NCBI RefSeq assembly: GCF_026248825.1
Contig: NZ_CP110973.1
Span: 6,345,501 to 6,409,500, forward strand
From: Larkinella insperata
GTDB taxonomy: Bacteria; Bacteroidota; Bacteroidia; Cytophagales; Spirosomataceae
Length of the DNA stretch: 64,000 nt
Direction: 5' to 3'
Each line of letters opens with the position of its first letter. Position 1 is the first letter of the stretch. Under the pieces are notes generated by a model. The model saw only the letters and a program-made list of their open reading frames with translations. It had not been told where the DNA came from and did no database searches. Positions 43,401-52,191 of the stretch are shown piece by piece. The translations under genes and the position numbers were made by a program.

Positions 43401-44988
43401 GCCCCCGCCCCACCACGACATTTACTCGATTGAGGACTTGGCGCAGTTGATTTTTGACCTCAAAAACGCTAACCGGGAAGCGCGCATCAGCGTGAAACTG
43501 GTGTCGGAAGCCGGGGTTGGAACGATTGCCGCCGGGGTTGCCAAAGCCCACGCTGATCACATTCTGATTTCGGGTCACGACGGCGGAACGGGGGCCTCCC
43601 CGCTCAGCTCGATCCGCCACGCGGGTCTGCCGTGGGAGTTGGGTCTGGCCGAAACGCACCAGACGCTGGTTCGCAACAAACTGCGGGGCCGGGTTACGGT
43701 CCAAACCGACGGTCAAATCCGGACGGGCCGCGATCTGGCGATTGCCGCCCTGCTGGGTGCCGAAGAATTTGGTGTTGCGACGGCAGCACTCGTGAGCGTG
43801 GGTTGTATCATGATGCGGAAGTGTCACCTGAACACCTGCCCGGTGGGGGTGGCCACGCAGAATAAAGAACTGCGCGCGCTGTTTACGGGTAAACCCGAGC
43901 ACGTAGTCAACATGTTTACATTCCTGGCAACGGAACTGCGCGAAATCATGGCGGAACTGGGTTTCCGGACCATCAACGAGATGGTGGGGCAATCGCAGAT
44001 GCTGGAAATGCGCAAGGATATCAAGCACTGGAAATACGACCACGTTGATCTGTCGGCGGTTCTCTACAAAGACGCCAACAGCCTTGACGTAGCTAACTTC
44101 AAGCAGGAAGATCAGGATCACGGCATGGCCGACATTCTGGACTGGACGCTGCTCGAAGCCGCCCAACCCGCCTTGAAAAACGGTGAGTCGGTGTACGCGG
44201 AGTCGCCGATTATCAACCTCAACCGGGCCGTGGGTACGGTTTTATCCAACGAAATTTCGAAGATTCACGCGGGTAAAGGACTACCCGAGGGAACCATTCA
44301 CTTCAAGTTCCGGGGAACGGCGGGTCAGAGCTTTGGTGCCTTTAACACAAACGGTATCAAGCTGGAACTTGAAGGCGATGCCAATGACTATTTCGGTAAA
44401 GGCCTCTGCGGAGCGCAGCTGATCGTTTATCCCGACCGCATGGCGCCGTTCAAACCCGAAGAAAACAGCATTGTCGGTAACGTATCGTTCTACGGTGCGA
44501 CGTCCGGCGAAGCCTACATCCGCGGAATGGCCGGGGAACGGTTCTGCGTCCGGAACTCCGGAGCCAAAGTCGTAGTCGAAGGCATTGGTGATCACGGTCT
44601 GGAATACATGACGGGTGGTCTGGCCATCATCCTGGGCTCCGTCGGACGCAACTTTGCCGCCGGGATGTCGGGTGGTGTGGCATACGTCTGGGATAAAGAA
44701 GGCGACTTTGCCGCTAAAGTCAACCCGGAAATGGTAAGCCTGGAGAAACTAGCCGAGGAAGATGTGGCGATCCTGAAGGAATGCGTCGAAAAACACTTCC
44801 AGTACACCACCAGCAACGTGGCGCTGCAACTGATTCAGGATTGGGATCACCTCATCGGTCAATTCGTGAAAGTGATGCCAACGGATTTCCGGAAAGCCCT
44901 GGCGGGTCGCGGTATCTCGCTGACCGATCAGATTCGCGACAAAAATGTCGTGTACCAGGACATCGTCGTTGACGTGGTTCACCAATAA
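40414..44988 (+). CDS. gltB: Glutamate synthase, large (alpha) subunit
   Basis: A 1524-residue GOGAT alpha subunit, making two glutamates from glutamine and 2-oxoglutarate with the small subunit. A short propeptide precedes the HDACGIGFVAHV motif, whose cysteine is the N-terminal nucleophile of the glutaminase domain. A central FMN-binding synthase domain follows (GGKSNSGEGGEDELRY; LISGHDGGTGASPLSSI). A 3Fe-4S cluster motif, CIMMRKCHLNTCPVGVATQ, comes next. The C-terminal beta-helix domain (GERFCVRNSGAKVVVEGIGDH) completes the enzyme. Full length. The gltD gene follows after 103 bases with a strong internal hairpin. Confidence 0.97.
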   Translation: MSSSNAPQQGLYRPEFEHDACGIGFVAHVKGRKSHQIVEDALTMLTRMDHRGAVGYETNTGDGAGILIQIPHELFVDECRKLNFSLPSAGDYGVGMIYMPKDERLRKECRDILNRTIKKLNLELIGYRVVPVDSSDLGNGSRSVEPQMEQVFIRKPETLTPDEFERKLYIVRNYSSRIINETVTGLQNSFYYSSLSSRVITYKGQLTTMQLRDYYPDLQREELVSAIGVVHSRFSTNTFPSWQLAQPFRYIAHNGEINTVKGNVNWMKTAEAMLESKLFTKEELAMLRPICNLNQSDSANLDNAIELLVLSGRSLPHVMMMLIPEAWDGNESMDPARHAFYEYHAAIMEPWDGPASISFTDGKIVGATLDRNGLRPSRYWVTDEDVVIMASEAGVNDVDPAKVVKKGRLQPGRMFVVDMEQGRIISDEEVKSDICSRQPYQQWLDENKIKISDLPKPVRTFSHMRKQDITQRQQAFGYTSEDLRMILGPMAKTGLEALGSMGTDSPLAVLSDQSQHLANYFKQLFAQVTNPPIDSIRERAIMSLISFVGANGNLLSEEPEHCRLIELTQPVLTIEEFDKLRFVDKNHFQAKTINTYFRADQGGVGLERALERICRYAEDAIEDGFEIIILSDRAIDSDHAPIPSLLATSAIHHHLIRKGLRGQVGILVEAGDVWETHHFAALIGYGASGVNPYMAFETITDMKERGLIQVDYPVEKLHQNYIKAVNKELLKIFSKMGISTLQSYQGAMIFECLGLNKDVVDRYFTGTISRIGGMGLEQIGREILVRHRQAFPEDNKLTNRLEVGGVYQWKQRGEAHIFNPDTIHLLQQATKKNDYQIYKKYANLIDDQTRKALTLRGLMKFKKGNPVPIEEVEPIESIFKRFATGAMSFGSISWEAHTTLAIAMNRIGGKSNSGEGGEDELRYTPLANGDNMNSAIKQVASGRFGVTSHYLTNARELQIKMAQGAKPGEGGQLPGHKVDDWIGRTRHSTPGVGLISPPPHHDIYSIEDLAQLIFDLKNANREARISVKLVSEAGVGTIAAGVAKAHADHILISGHDGGTGASPLSSIRHAGLPWELGLAETHQTLVRNKLRGRVTVQTDGQIRTGRDLAIAALLGAEEFGVATAALVSVGCIMMRKCHLNTCPVGVATQNKELRALFTGKPEHVVNMFTFLATELREIMAELGFRTINEMVGQSQMLEMRKDIKHWKYDHVDLSAVLYKDANSLDVANFKQEDQDHGMADILDWTLLEAAQPALKNGESVYAESPIINLNRAVGTVLSNEISKIHAGKGLPEGTIHFKFRGTAGQSFGAFNTNGIKLELEGDANDYFGKGLCGAQLIVYPDRMAPFKPEENSIVGNVSFYGATSGEAYIRGMAGERFCVRNSGAKVVVEGIGDHGLEYMTGGLAIILGSVGRNFAAGMSGGVAYVWDKEGDFAAKVNPEMVSLEKLAEEDVAILKECVEKHFQYTTSNVALQLIQDWDHLIGQFVKVMPTDFRKALAGRGISLTDQIRDKNVVYQDIVVDVVHQ

Positions 44989-45022
44989 GCAACCCGTTTT
45001 CTTTCGCTCATTTTCTAGAGAA

Positions 45023-45052
45023 TCAAGCTCACACACCGTGGTGTGGGCTTGA
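45023..45052 (+). promoter_or_regulatory. Intercistronic hairpin between gltB and gltD
   Basis: A 12-base-pair stem with one G-U pair (TCAAGCTCACAC with GTGTGGGCTTGA) and a six-base ACCGTG loop. No T-run follows, so it is a stability or processing hairpin, not a terminator. Confidence 0.55.
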
Positions 45053-45091
45053 CCTCAATGCTGATAAAAAACCGTATACGCTTTACCATTC

Positions 45092-46579
45092 ATGGGAAAA
45101 CCCACTGGATTTTTAGAATTCACCCGCGAACTGCCTAAAAAGCGCGATGCCCAGCAGCGGGTTCACGATTACAAGGAAATCGAAAAACCGTACGCCGAAG
45201 AGGATACGCAGAAACAGGCCGCTCGCTGCATGGACTGCGGTATTCCTTTCTGCCACAACGGCTGTCCGCTGGGCAATATCATTCCGGAGTTTAACGACGC
45301 GGTGTACGAACAGAACTGGGAGTATGCCTATGAAATTCTGGCGTCGACCAACAACTTCCCGGAATTTACGGGCCGGATCTGCCCCGCCCCCTGCGAATCC
45401 TCCTGTGTACTGGGGATCAACAAACCGCCGGTAGCCATCGAGTTTATCGAGAAATCGATTATCGAAGCTGCTTACGCCCGCGGTCTGGTGCAGCCCAACA
45501 CCGGCATCAAACGCACCGGCAAAACCGTTGCCGTTGTGGGTTCAGGACCAGCAGGTCTGGCTGCGGCCGCCCAATTGAACAAAGCGGGTCATGCCGTTAC
45601 GGTGTTTGAGCGGGCCGACCAGGTTGGCGGTTTGCTGCGCTACGGTATTCCCGATTTTAAACTGGAAAAATGGGTAATCGACCGTCGGCTGGACGTTATG
45701 CAGGCCGAGGGGATTACCTTCAAAACCAACACCAACGTTGGCGAACATATCAAAGCCAAGGAACTGCTGGCCGACTACGACGCCGTTCTGCTAACCGGTG
45801 GTTCGACCGTGCCACGTGACCTGCCGATTCCGGGCCGCGACCTGAAAGGCGTTCACTTTGCGATGGAGTTTCTGAGCCAGCAAAACAAACGCGTGGCCGA
45901 GCGCCCTGTTGAAGTGGATCACCGGGGTGTGAAATACGCCAACGGCGACATTCTGGCAACCGGCAAAAACGTGGTGGTGATCGGTGGTGGTGATACGGGT
46001 TCCGACTGTGTAGGAACTTCCAACCGGCACGGTGCCAAATCCGTTACGCAAATTGAGCTGATGCCAATGCCACCGGCTGAACGCGCCGAGAGCACCCCCT
46101 GGCCGAACTGGCCGATGATGCTCCGTACCTCTACCTCACACGAGGAAGGTTGCGAACGGCACTGGTCGATCAACACAAAAGCCTTCATTGGCGACGAAAA
46201 CGGTAATCTGAAAGCCTTGCGCATTGTTGATCTGGAATGGCAATCCGTTGACGGCAGAATGACCATGGTAGAAGTGCCGGGTTCAGAACGCGAAATCGAA
46301 TGCGAACTGGCGCTGCTGGCAGCTGGCTTTGTGAATCCTCAGCAGGAAGGCCTCCTCAATGCACTGGAACTGGAATACGAACGCGGCAATGTTAAAGCCG
46401 TTAACTATCAGACCACAACCCATCCGAAAGTATTTGCCGCCGGTGACATGCGCCGGGGTCAGTCACTGGTGGTATGGGCCATTTCCGAAGGTCGCGAAGC
46501 CGCGCGAGCGGTGGACGTCTTCCTGATGGGCGAGAGCCAACTGGAAGCGAAAGCCAAGTCGATGTTTGCGACGGTCTGA
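45092..46579 (+). CDS. gltD: Glutamate synthase, small (beta) subunit
   Basis: A 495-residue NADPH-dependent beta subunit. An N-terminal domain with cysteine clusters (CMDCGIPFCHNGCPLG and CPAPCESSC) binds two 4Fe-4S clusters. A FAD-binding Rossmann motif (VAVVGSGPAGLAAAAQL) follows, and an NADPH motif (VVVIGGGDTGSDCVGTS) after that. It delivers electrons to GltB. It follows gltB by 103 bases. A strong terminator ends the unit. Complete. Confidence 0.97.
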   Translation: MGKPTGFLEFTRELPKKRDAQQRVHDYKEIEKPYAEEDTQKQAARCMDCGIPFCHNGCPLGNIIPEFNDAVYEQNWEYAYEILASTNNFPEFTGRICPAPCESSCVLGINKPPVAIEFIEKSIIEAAYARGLVQPNTGIKRTGKTVAVVGSGPAGLAAAAQLNKAGHAVTVFERADQVGGLLRYGIPDFKLEKWVIDRRLDVMQAEGITFKTNTNVGEHIKAKELLADYDAVLLTGGSTVPRDLPIPGRDLKGVHFAMEFLSQQNKRVAERPVEVDHRGVKYANGDILATGKNVVVIGGGDTGSDCVGTSNRHGAKSVTQIELMPMPPAERAESTPWPNWPMMLRTSTSHEEGCERHWSINTKAFIGDENGNLKALRIVDLEWQSVDGRMTMVEVPGSEREIECELALLAAGFVNPQQEGLLNALELEYERGNVKAVNYQTTTHPKVFAAGDMRRGQSLVVWAISEGREAARAVDVFLMGESQLEAKAKSMFATV

Positions 46580-46602
46580 CCCACGGATAGCTATAGTACG
46601 AG

Positions 46603-46632
46603 AGCCGCTGGTTGACCACCAGCGGCTTTTTC
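46603..46632 (+). terminator. Terminator after gltD
   Basis: A perfect 10-base-pair stem AGCCGCTGGT / ACCAGCGGCT with a five-base loop, followed by TTTTTC. Confidence 0.88.
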
Positions 46633-46668
46633 TTTGTTCGGGCAGCACGACGATCTTTTTGAACTTTA

Positions 46669-46676
46669 TACCTTTG
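46669..46676 (+). promoter_or_regulatory. TACCTTTG -7 box of the aminotransferase gene
   Basis: Exact TAnnTTTG match 29 bases before the ATG at 46705, just after the gltD terminator. A -33 match is missing at the standard spacing. Confidence 0.5.
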
Positions 46677-46704
46677 TCTCCATTTTATTCCTAAAAGTAC
46701 CCCT

Positions 46705-47916
46705 ATGAATTTTTTAAAATCCGACCGGCTCAATGATTTACGCTACGAAATCCGCGGACCGGTTTACGAAAAAGCCCTTGATCTCGAAAGTCAGGGCTAC
46801 ACGATCATCAAACTGAACATCGGCAACCCGGCTCCTTTCGGTTTTGATGCGCCCGACGAAATCGTTCACGACATCATACTGAATATCCGCAATGCCCAGG
46901 GTTACTCCGACTCCCGGGGTTTGTTTGCTGCCCGGAAAGCCGTTATGCATTACACGCAGAATCTGGGCATTAAAGACGTGGCCATCAACGACGTATTTAT
47001 CGGCAACGGCGTCAGTGAGTTAATTCTGCTGACAATGCAGGCGCTGCTCAACGAGGGTGATGAAGTGCTGGTGCCCACCCCCGATTATCCGCTATGGACT
47101 GCTTCGGTGGCGCTCTCCGGCGGCAAACCCGTTCATTACCTCTGCGACGAGCAAACCGCCTGGAACCCTGATCTGGCCGACCTGGAAAGTAAAATTACGT
47201 CACGCACCCGGGCCATCGTTGTTATCAACCCCAACAACCCGACCGGCGCGGTGTACGACAAAGAAATCCTGAAAGGAATCGCCCGGATTGCGGAACAACA
47301 CCAGTTGATTGTGTTTGCGGACGAGATTTACGACAAAATCCTGTTCGACGGGGCCGTCCATCATCCGATGGCGACGCTGGTGGAAGATACGCTGTGCGTC
47401 TCGATGGGCGGTTTGTCGAAAAACTACCGGGCGGCCGGTTTTCGAGGGGGGTGGCTAATTCTGAGCGGGGCCAAACACCGGGCCAAATCCTACATCGAAG
47501 GGCTCACGCTGCTGGCCAGTATGAGGCTCTGCGCCAACGTGCCGACCCAATACGCCATTCAAACTGCGCTGGGCGGTTACCAGAGCATCAACGACCTGAT
47601 TCTGCCGACGGGGCGACTCTACCGGCAAATTCAGTATGCCTACAACCGCATCACGGCCATTCCGGGGATAACGTGCATCAAACCAAAAGGATCGCTGTAC
47701 ATTTTCCCGAAAATCGACCTGTCGCAGTTCAACATTGCCAGTGACGACGATTTTGTTTACGATTTGCTGGACGAACAGAAGGTGCTGGTCGTGGCCGGAA
47801 CAGGCTTTAATTACGTCCACAACGATCACTTCCGGATTGTCTGCCTGCCTTCCGTCGACGACCTGACGCCCGCGCTCGACCGAATTGAAACGTTCCTGGA
47901 AAGCCGCCGAAAGTAA
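46705..47916 (+). CDS. Alanine/aspartate-type aminotransferase (AlaA-like)
   Basis: A 403-residue fold-type I PLP enzyme of the AlaA subgroup. LNIGNPAPFGFDAPDEI and AQGYSDSRGLFAARKAV match AlaA. VVINPNNPTGAVYDKEIL and FADEIYDKILFDG are the general aminotransferase motifs, and GGLSKNYRAAGFRGGW holds the PLP lysine. It probably makes alanine from pyruvate with glutamate as donor, which fits its place directly after gltBD. Its own promoter box and the gltD terminator separate it transcriptionally. Related enzymes act on several amino acids, so substrate assignment is moderate. Confidence 0.9.
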   Translation: MNFLKSDRLNDLRYEIRGPVYEKALDLESQGYTIIKLNIGNPAPFGFDAPDEIVHDIILNIRNAQGYSDSRGLFAARKAVMHYTQNLGIKDVAINDVFIGNGVSELILLTMQALLNEGDEVLVPTPDYPLWTASVALSGGKPVHYLCDEQTAWNPDLADLESKITSRTRAIVVINPNNPTGAVYDKEILKGIARIAEQHQLIVFADEIYDKILFDGAVHHPMATLVEDTLCVSMGGLSKNYRAAGFRGGWLILSGAKHRAKSYIEGLTLLASMRLCANVPTQYAIQTALGGYQSINDLILPTGRLYRQIQYAYNRITAIPGITCIKPKGSLYIFPKIDLSQFNIASDDDFVYDLLDEQKVLVVAGTGFNYVHNDHFRIVCLPSVDDLTPALDRIETFLESRRK

Positions 47917-47918
47917 GC

Positions 47919-48016
47919 GATGAATTATGAGTTAAGAGTGATGAGTTTTATCTTGTCAAGGCTTTCAATCTCACGGTATTTTTAACTCTACATTCTTAAC
48001 TCATAACTCTTCATTC
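47919..48016. repeat. Imperfect inverted repeat, copy B
   Basis: The left arm (47919-47946, GATGAATTATGAGTTAAGAG) pairs imperfectly with the right arm (47985-48016). Right-arm bases 47992-48011 equal 27825-27844 in copy A for 20 of 20 bases. It fills the gap between the aminotransferase and transporter genes. Confidence 0.75.
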
Positions 48017-48023
48017 TACAAGA

Positions 48024-48809
48024 ATGGCTTCTTTTTCCACCAAACGGACCAACCTGTACATCTTTCTGAGTGCTGTTTTTCTGACCAACGCGATCATTGC
48101 GGAGATCATTGGAGTCAAGATTTTTTCGGCGGAAACCTTGCTGAATGTGGCACCGGCTCAGTTGCATTTGTTTGGTGATTTTGTGCTGGATTTCAACCTG
48201 ACGGCGGGCGTGGTGATCTGGCCAGCGGTGTTCGTCACCTCCGACATTATCAACGAGTATTACGGGGTACAGGGTGTCAAGAAAATCTCCTACGTAACGG
48301 CGGGCTTCATCGCGTACAGTTTCCTGATTATCTACTTCGTTACCACGCTCCCACCCGCGCAGTTCTGGCTCGAAGTAAACAAAACCGACGCCGTTGGTAA
48401 CCCGGTAAACATCAACAACGCCTTTGCGATGATTTTCCGGCAGGGGCTGGGCATCATCATCGGTTCAATCACGGCTTTTCTAGTAGCCCAAATCCTGGAC
48501 GCGACGGTTTTTCAGTCTCTGAAAAAAATTACGGGTAGCCGCAAAATCTGGCTGCGGGCCACGGGTTCAACGCTGGTCTCGCAGCTGGTGGATAGTTTCG
48601 TCGTTCTGGTTATCGCTTTTTACATTTTCGGCAACTGGTCGTTTACGCAGGTTCTGGCCGTCGCCATCGTCAATTACATTTATAAATTCGTCGTGGCCGT
48701 CCTGCTGACGCCCGTTCTGTATCTATCTCATTATCTGATCGATATGTATTTAGGTAAGGAACACGCCAAACAATTGGCAAACGAATCGAGCATGAGTACG
48801 TTTATGTAG
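48024..48809 (+). CDS. Queuosine precursor transporter (YhhQ-like)
   Basis: A 261-residue polytopic membrane protein of the VUT_1/YhhQ family, which imports queuosine precursors (preQ0, preQ1 or queuine) for tRNA modification. About six transmembrane segments are seen (IFLSAVFLTNAIIAEIIGVKIF; FIAYSFLIIYFV; FVVLVIAFYIFGNW). The family's VFVTSDIINEYYG and GSTLVSQLVDSFVVL motifs, with conserved acidic and polar residues, are present. Complete. Seven bases after the inverted repeat copy B, so it may use a promoter inside or upstream of that repeat. Confidence 0.9.
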   Translation: MASFSTKRTNLYIFLSAVFLTNAIIAEIIGVKIFSAETLLNVAPAQLHLFGDFVLDFNLTAGVVIWPAVFVTSDIINEYYGVQGVKKISYVTAGFIAYSFLIIYFVTTLPPAQFWLEVNKTDAVGNPVNINNAFAMIFRQGLGIIIGSITAFLVAQILDATVFQSLKKITGSRKIWLRATGSTLVSQLVDSFVVLVIAFYIFGNWSFTQVLAVAIVNYIYKFVVAVLLTPVLYLSHYLIDMYLGKEHAKQLANESSMSTFM

Positions 48810-48855
48810 GAAAGGATGAAACGTCCGCACTAATTCCTTTTCATCTTATCAAACC

Positions 48856-49743
48856 ATGACGAAGAACGCCTACATTACGCTACTGCTTTTCACCATGATT
48901 GGTCCGGCTTTCGGGCAGAGTCCCCTGGTGACGCTGGTCAATGCCGAAAAGAAATTCGCGCAGTTTTCAAAAGACAGCACTACCAAAGCCGCTTTTCTGG
49001 CAAACCTGGCTCCCGACGGGGTTACGTTTGTAAAAGGCAAAGTAACCAACGGCCGGGAATCGCTCGAAAAAAGTCCGGCGACACCCGGAAAGCTAACCTG
49101 GCAGCCCCTGGCGGCCGATGTGTCGGCGGCTGGTGATCTGGGGTATACCACTGGTCCCTGGGAATGGCGGCCGAAATCGCTGGCCGACAAACCGACGGGC
49201 TACGGTCATTACGTCAGTGTCTGGAGAAAGCAGGCGGATAATAGCTGGAAAGTAGCGCTCGACATCGGCATCTCGCATCCGGTACCCCCTACAGCCCCCG
49301 TTAATACCATCCGGGCCGCGACCGGCATTCGTAGCGTCACCAGCGCCGACACGGCGCAAATCCGGGAAGAGTTGCTGGCTTTTGACAAGCAGTTCGTTGC
49401 CACGCTGGAAAAGAGTGGAGCCGCCACGACGTATAAACAGTATCTGGCCCCGCAGGCCCGGCTGTACCGAATGGATCAGCAGCCCTACACCGAACAAGCG
49501 GCCATCGACCAGATGTTGAAGCAACCCGTTACGCTCGCCTTTTTCCCGCTCAATGCGGCCGTTGCGGGTTCCGGTGATCTGGGGTATGTGTATGGTAATT
49601 CTCAGATGGTAACAACAGCGGCCGGGAAACCCGTCAAACAAGCCGGAAACTTTCTGCGAATCTGGAAAAAAGACGGCCAGAGTCAATGGAAAATTGTGGT
49701 GGACCTGATTGCCCTGGAACCCACCGAGGCAACGGAAAAATGA
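48856..49743 (+). CDS. Exported protein with two SnoaL/NTF2-like domains
   Basis: A 295-residue protein with a signal peptide (TKNAYITLLLFTMIGPAFGQ) and two homologous halves of about 120 residues. Half one (about 22-140) and half two (about 170-290) both carry the pattern AGDLGYTTGPWEWR / SGDLGYVYGNSQMV, then a VSVWRKQADNSWKVALDIG / LRIWKKDGQSQWKIVVDLI ending. These are NTF2-like (DUF4440/SnoaL type) domains, a fold used for binding small molecules or for dimerisation. No catalytic residue can be assigned. It is 46 bases downstream of the transporter gene and could share its transcript. Confidence 0.8.
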   Translation: MTKNAYITLLLFTMIGPAFGQSPLVTLVNAEKKFAQFSKDSTTKAAFLANLAPDGVTFVKGKVTNGRESLEKSPATPGKLTWQPLAADVSAAGDLGYTTGPWEWRPKSLADKPTGYGHYVSVWRKQADNSWKVALDIGISHPVPPTAPVNTIRAATGIRSVTSADTAQIREELLAFDKQFVATLEKSGAATTYKQYLAPQARLYRMDQQPYTEQAAIDQMLKQPVTLAFFPLNAAVAGSGDLGYVYGNSQMVTTAAGKPVKQAGNFLRIWKKDGQSQWKIVVDLIALEPTEATEK

Positions 49744-49829
49744 CAAAAGAGGATAGACACAAGAGAGAAAAGACACCGCGTCCGTAATCCAACAAACGCT
49801 CTTTCATCCCTTGTCTTACCTCTTTTGTC
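49742..49829. repeat. Imperfect inverted repeat, purine-rich
   Basis: GACAAAAGAGG (49742-49752) pairs with CCTCTTTTGTC (49819-49829), with GACA/TGTC pairs inside. It lies between convergent genes and might serve as a transcript end. It resembles copies A and B in architecture but not in sequence. Confidence 0.4.
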
Positions 49830-49943
49830 CAACCGTGTTGCTTTCAAAAAACGATCCCCCGCTGCGAAGTAAGGCGTAAAGAGCGGCATTCGTTTACGCA
49901 CTTGCACTTCAACAGCGAGGGATTAGTCTGTTTAGGGCAGCGA

Positions 49944-50387
49944 TTAATCCAGCAGCGATACAAACCGGGCGGGCTCTTTCACCTCCGCCTTTGTTGTTTC
50001 CAGCTTGAACGACTTTGTTACTTTGTTTAACCCGTCGCTGATCTGAAACGTGTACAAACCGTCTTTCATCGTTTCCATGTCAAACTTCCGCCAGTATTTT
50101 TTCAGGCGTTTGCTCACCTTCTCGGTATGAAGTACCTCGTTCTTCTCGTCCAGCAACGACACCTGCAACGGTACTTCAATGTAGTTCTCAATCAATAAAT
50201 TCATCTTGGCCGAGTTGATCGACCGGTAGATGGCGACGCCCATGGATTTGGTGCGGCTCACGTTGGGGGATGTAGAAGCAACCTTCTCTTTTTCATCACC
50301 GGGTTCGGGGAAATGGGATGACGTTCCGGCTAAAGCCGGGCTGCTCAAAGCGAGAACAAGGGCGGTAACTTTTAGGGCGCGATTCAT
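49944..50387 (-). CDS. Small exported beta-rich protein of unknown function
   Basis: A 147-residue protein with a signal peptide (MNRALKVTALVLALSSPALA, G). The mature part has alternating strands, with a core VAIYRSINSAKMNLLIENY, LQVSLLDEKNEVLHTEKV and MKDGLYTFQISDGLNKV, which fits an immunoglobulin-like beta-sandwich as in exported Bacteroidota proteins of the DUF3244 kind. The ATG at 50387 is preferred because the longer frame puts a basic stretch before the signal. It lies downstream of susD on the same strand, 240 bases away, and may be cell-surface or periplasmic. No function is proposed. Confidence 0.65.
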   Translation of the reverse strand: MNRALKVTALVLALSSPALAGTSSHFPEPGDEKEKVASTSPNVSRTKSMGVAIYRSINSAKMNLLIENYIEVPLQVSLLDEKNEVLHTEKVSKRLKKYWRKFDMETMKDGLYTFQISDGLNKVTKSFKLETTKAEVKEPARFVSLLD

Positions 50388-50627
50388 GTGTATTGGTTGT
50401 TTTCTGTTGCTTTTACGTTTCCACTGATTCACGTTTTGCAAACGATTTATGCCCTAAAAGTACCGGATTGGTGCAGGCCCGACGTACCGCAAATGAGGTG
50501 ATATTTCGGAGTGGAGCCGGTGCCCGGATGAACGGTCGAAAGAGCGGATAAAGAAAAAACTGGCCCAATCAGCCGGTTTTTGATCGTATTCTTTCTGTTC
50601 CCGTTGTAGAAAATAACGCCTTCTTCG

Positions 50628-52169
50628 CTAATTCGTATCCCACCAAACGGGGGTGAGCACATCACCCGGAGCAATGCCCGTGGCCGCAATATTGGGGTTG
50701 CGCTGCAATTCCGAATCGACGTAGGGCAGCCGTTTCAAAAATTGATTGCCCGTCAGGTTAACCACCGGAATCGTCGGGGCCGGAAAGCCCGTCCGGCGCT
50801 GTTCCGTCCAGGCTTCTACCCCGTTCAAACCGTATAACGCGAGATATTTCTGGATAATGATGGCCCTGATTTTATCGGTCTGTCGGGTGTAGTCCACTCC
50901 GGGTTTGGTCAGGTAATCGCCAGCTTGTACCCCGAACCGGGCCATGGATGCCGTGATGGCTTCGTTGTACAGTTTGGCCGGATCGTCGGCGCTGGTTCCG
51001 GCCCATCCGCGGGCCACGGCTTCCGCCCGCAGCAACAGACTTTCTTCGTAGGCCACCAGCACCACCGGCCGGGCTTTGGCGGCATTGTCGTCGGCCGCCG
51101 TTACGCCACTGGTGGCAGACGTCCCGTTGATGGTCCCGTTCAGAAACCGTTGGCCGATGAAGTACTTACCGGGATAGGACGTGAACTGGGCCGTGTTGGT
51201 CGAGGTGGTGCCGTTGGGCGTAAAAACGTACTCCATCTCGGGCGTCCGCAGGTCCGCGTCGAGGAAGTAAACCGGCATCCGCGGGTCGTTGTTGGGCACC
51301 ATCAGATTACCAATGGTAGTGCTGGCGGTCAGGTTGTTAGACAACCGGAAATTAGCCTGCCAGAGCGGATTTTCGGAATTGGTAACGGTTCCGTTGGCAA
51401 ACTCCAGGCTTTCCCCCGCCTGCATAAAAGCCGTTCCGCTGCTGGCATAAAGCGCCTGAATACCGGTCCGGGCCGCAGCCGGGTCAACCTGGCTGAGCCG
51501 CAGGTAAAACTTTAGCTTGAGCGTGTTGGCCAGCCGCACCCAGCGATCCACGCCTGCCTCATTGGCGGCCTGATAGAGCATATCCGCCGTGCCCGGAAAA
51601 CGCCCCTGCTTTTTGGCAATATCCGCTTTGGCTTCGTCCAGCAGCGTTTGCAACCCCGCATAAATATCCTTCTGGGCGTCGTATTTGGGCGTGATGGTCA
51701 GGTCGGCGTTCAGGGCTTCGGAAAAAGGAATATCCCCGTACAAATCCGTCAGTACGCCGAATCCGTACGCTTTCATGATTTTCGAAATCCCGACCATCCG
51801 CCATTCGTTCTGCTGGCTGCCCTGGTTGATGACGTACTGAAAATCCTGCAACGCCCCGGCATACATGCCCACAAACTGCCCACCCTGACCGTCGAGTGTA
51901 GACGAGGTGATGTTGTACTGATCCCAGCTTCGGTACTGATTTCCGCCCTTCGGAATGGTCCAGTACTGGGCCAGCACCCCACCCAGAATGTTGAGTTGTC
52001 CCCCAACAATAAAAGCCACCTGCGCCTGTCCGGCCGGCAGAGTCAGGTTAATATCCGCTACGGTCGGGTTGTTGGGGTCGGTATTAATATCCAGATAATC
52101 GCTGTCGCAGGCGGTGTTCAGGCCGATCAGCAGGCTCAGCAACAGCACTTTTTGTATGATTCGTTTCAT
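50628..52169 (-). CDS. SusD/RagB-like surface lipoprotein
   Basis: A 513-residue lipoprotein of the SusD-like family 2 type. The signal ends in LLIGLNTAC, with cysteine at the lipobox, followed by the typical NTDPNNPT motif. YGFGVLTDLYGDIPFSEAL is the characteristic family sequence. It binds a nutrient at the cell surface and works as the lid of the SusC channel. It ends before an unknown exported protein and starts 22 bases after susC stops, so the two are co-transcribed with susC first. The nutrient is unknown. Confidence 0.93.
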   Translation of the reverse strand: MKRIIQKVLLLSLLIGLNTACDSDYLDINTDPNNPTVADINLTLPAGQAQVAFIVGGQLNILGGVLAQYWTIPKGGNQYRSWDQYNITSSTLDGQGGQFVGMYAGALQDFQYVINQGSQQNEWRMVGISKIMKAYGFGVLTDLYGDIPFSEALNADLTITPKYDAQKDIYAGLQTLLDEAKADIAKKQGRFPGTADMLYQAANEAGVDRWVRLANTLKLKFYLRLSQVDPAAARTGIQALYASSGTAFMQAGESLEFANGTVTNSENPLWQANFRLSNNLTASTTIGNLMVPNNDPRMPVYFLDADLRTPEMEYVFTPNGTTSTNTAQFTSYPGKYFIGQRFLNGTINGTSATSGVTAADDNAAKARPVVLVAYEESLLLRAEAVARGWAGTSADDPAKLYNEAITASMARFGVQAGDYLTKPGVDYTRQTDKIRAIIIQKYLALYGLNGVEAWTEQRRTGFPAPTIPVVNLTGNQFLKRLPYVDSELQRNPNIAATGIAPGDVLTPVWWDTN

Positions 52170-52191
52170 CGTTTCAGAAAATCAGCATCCG

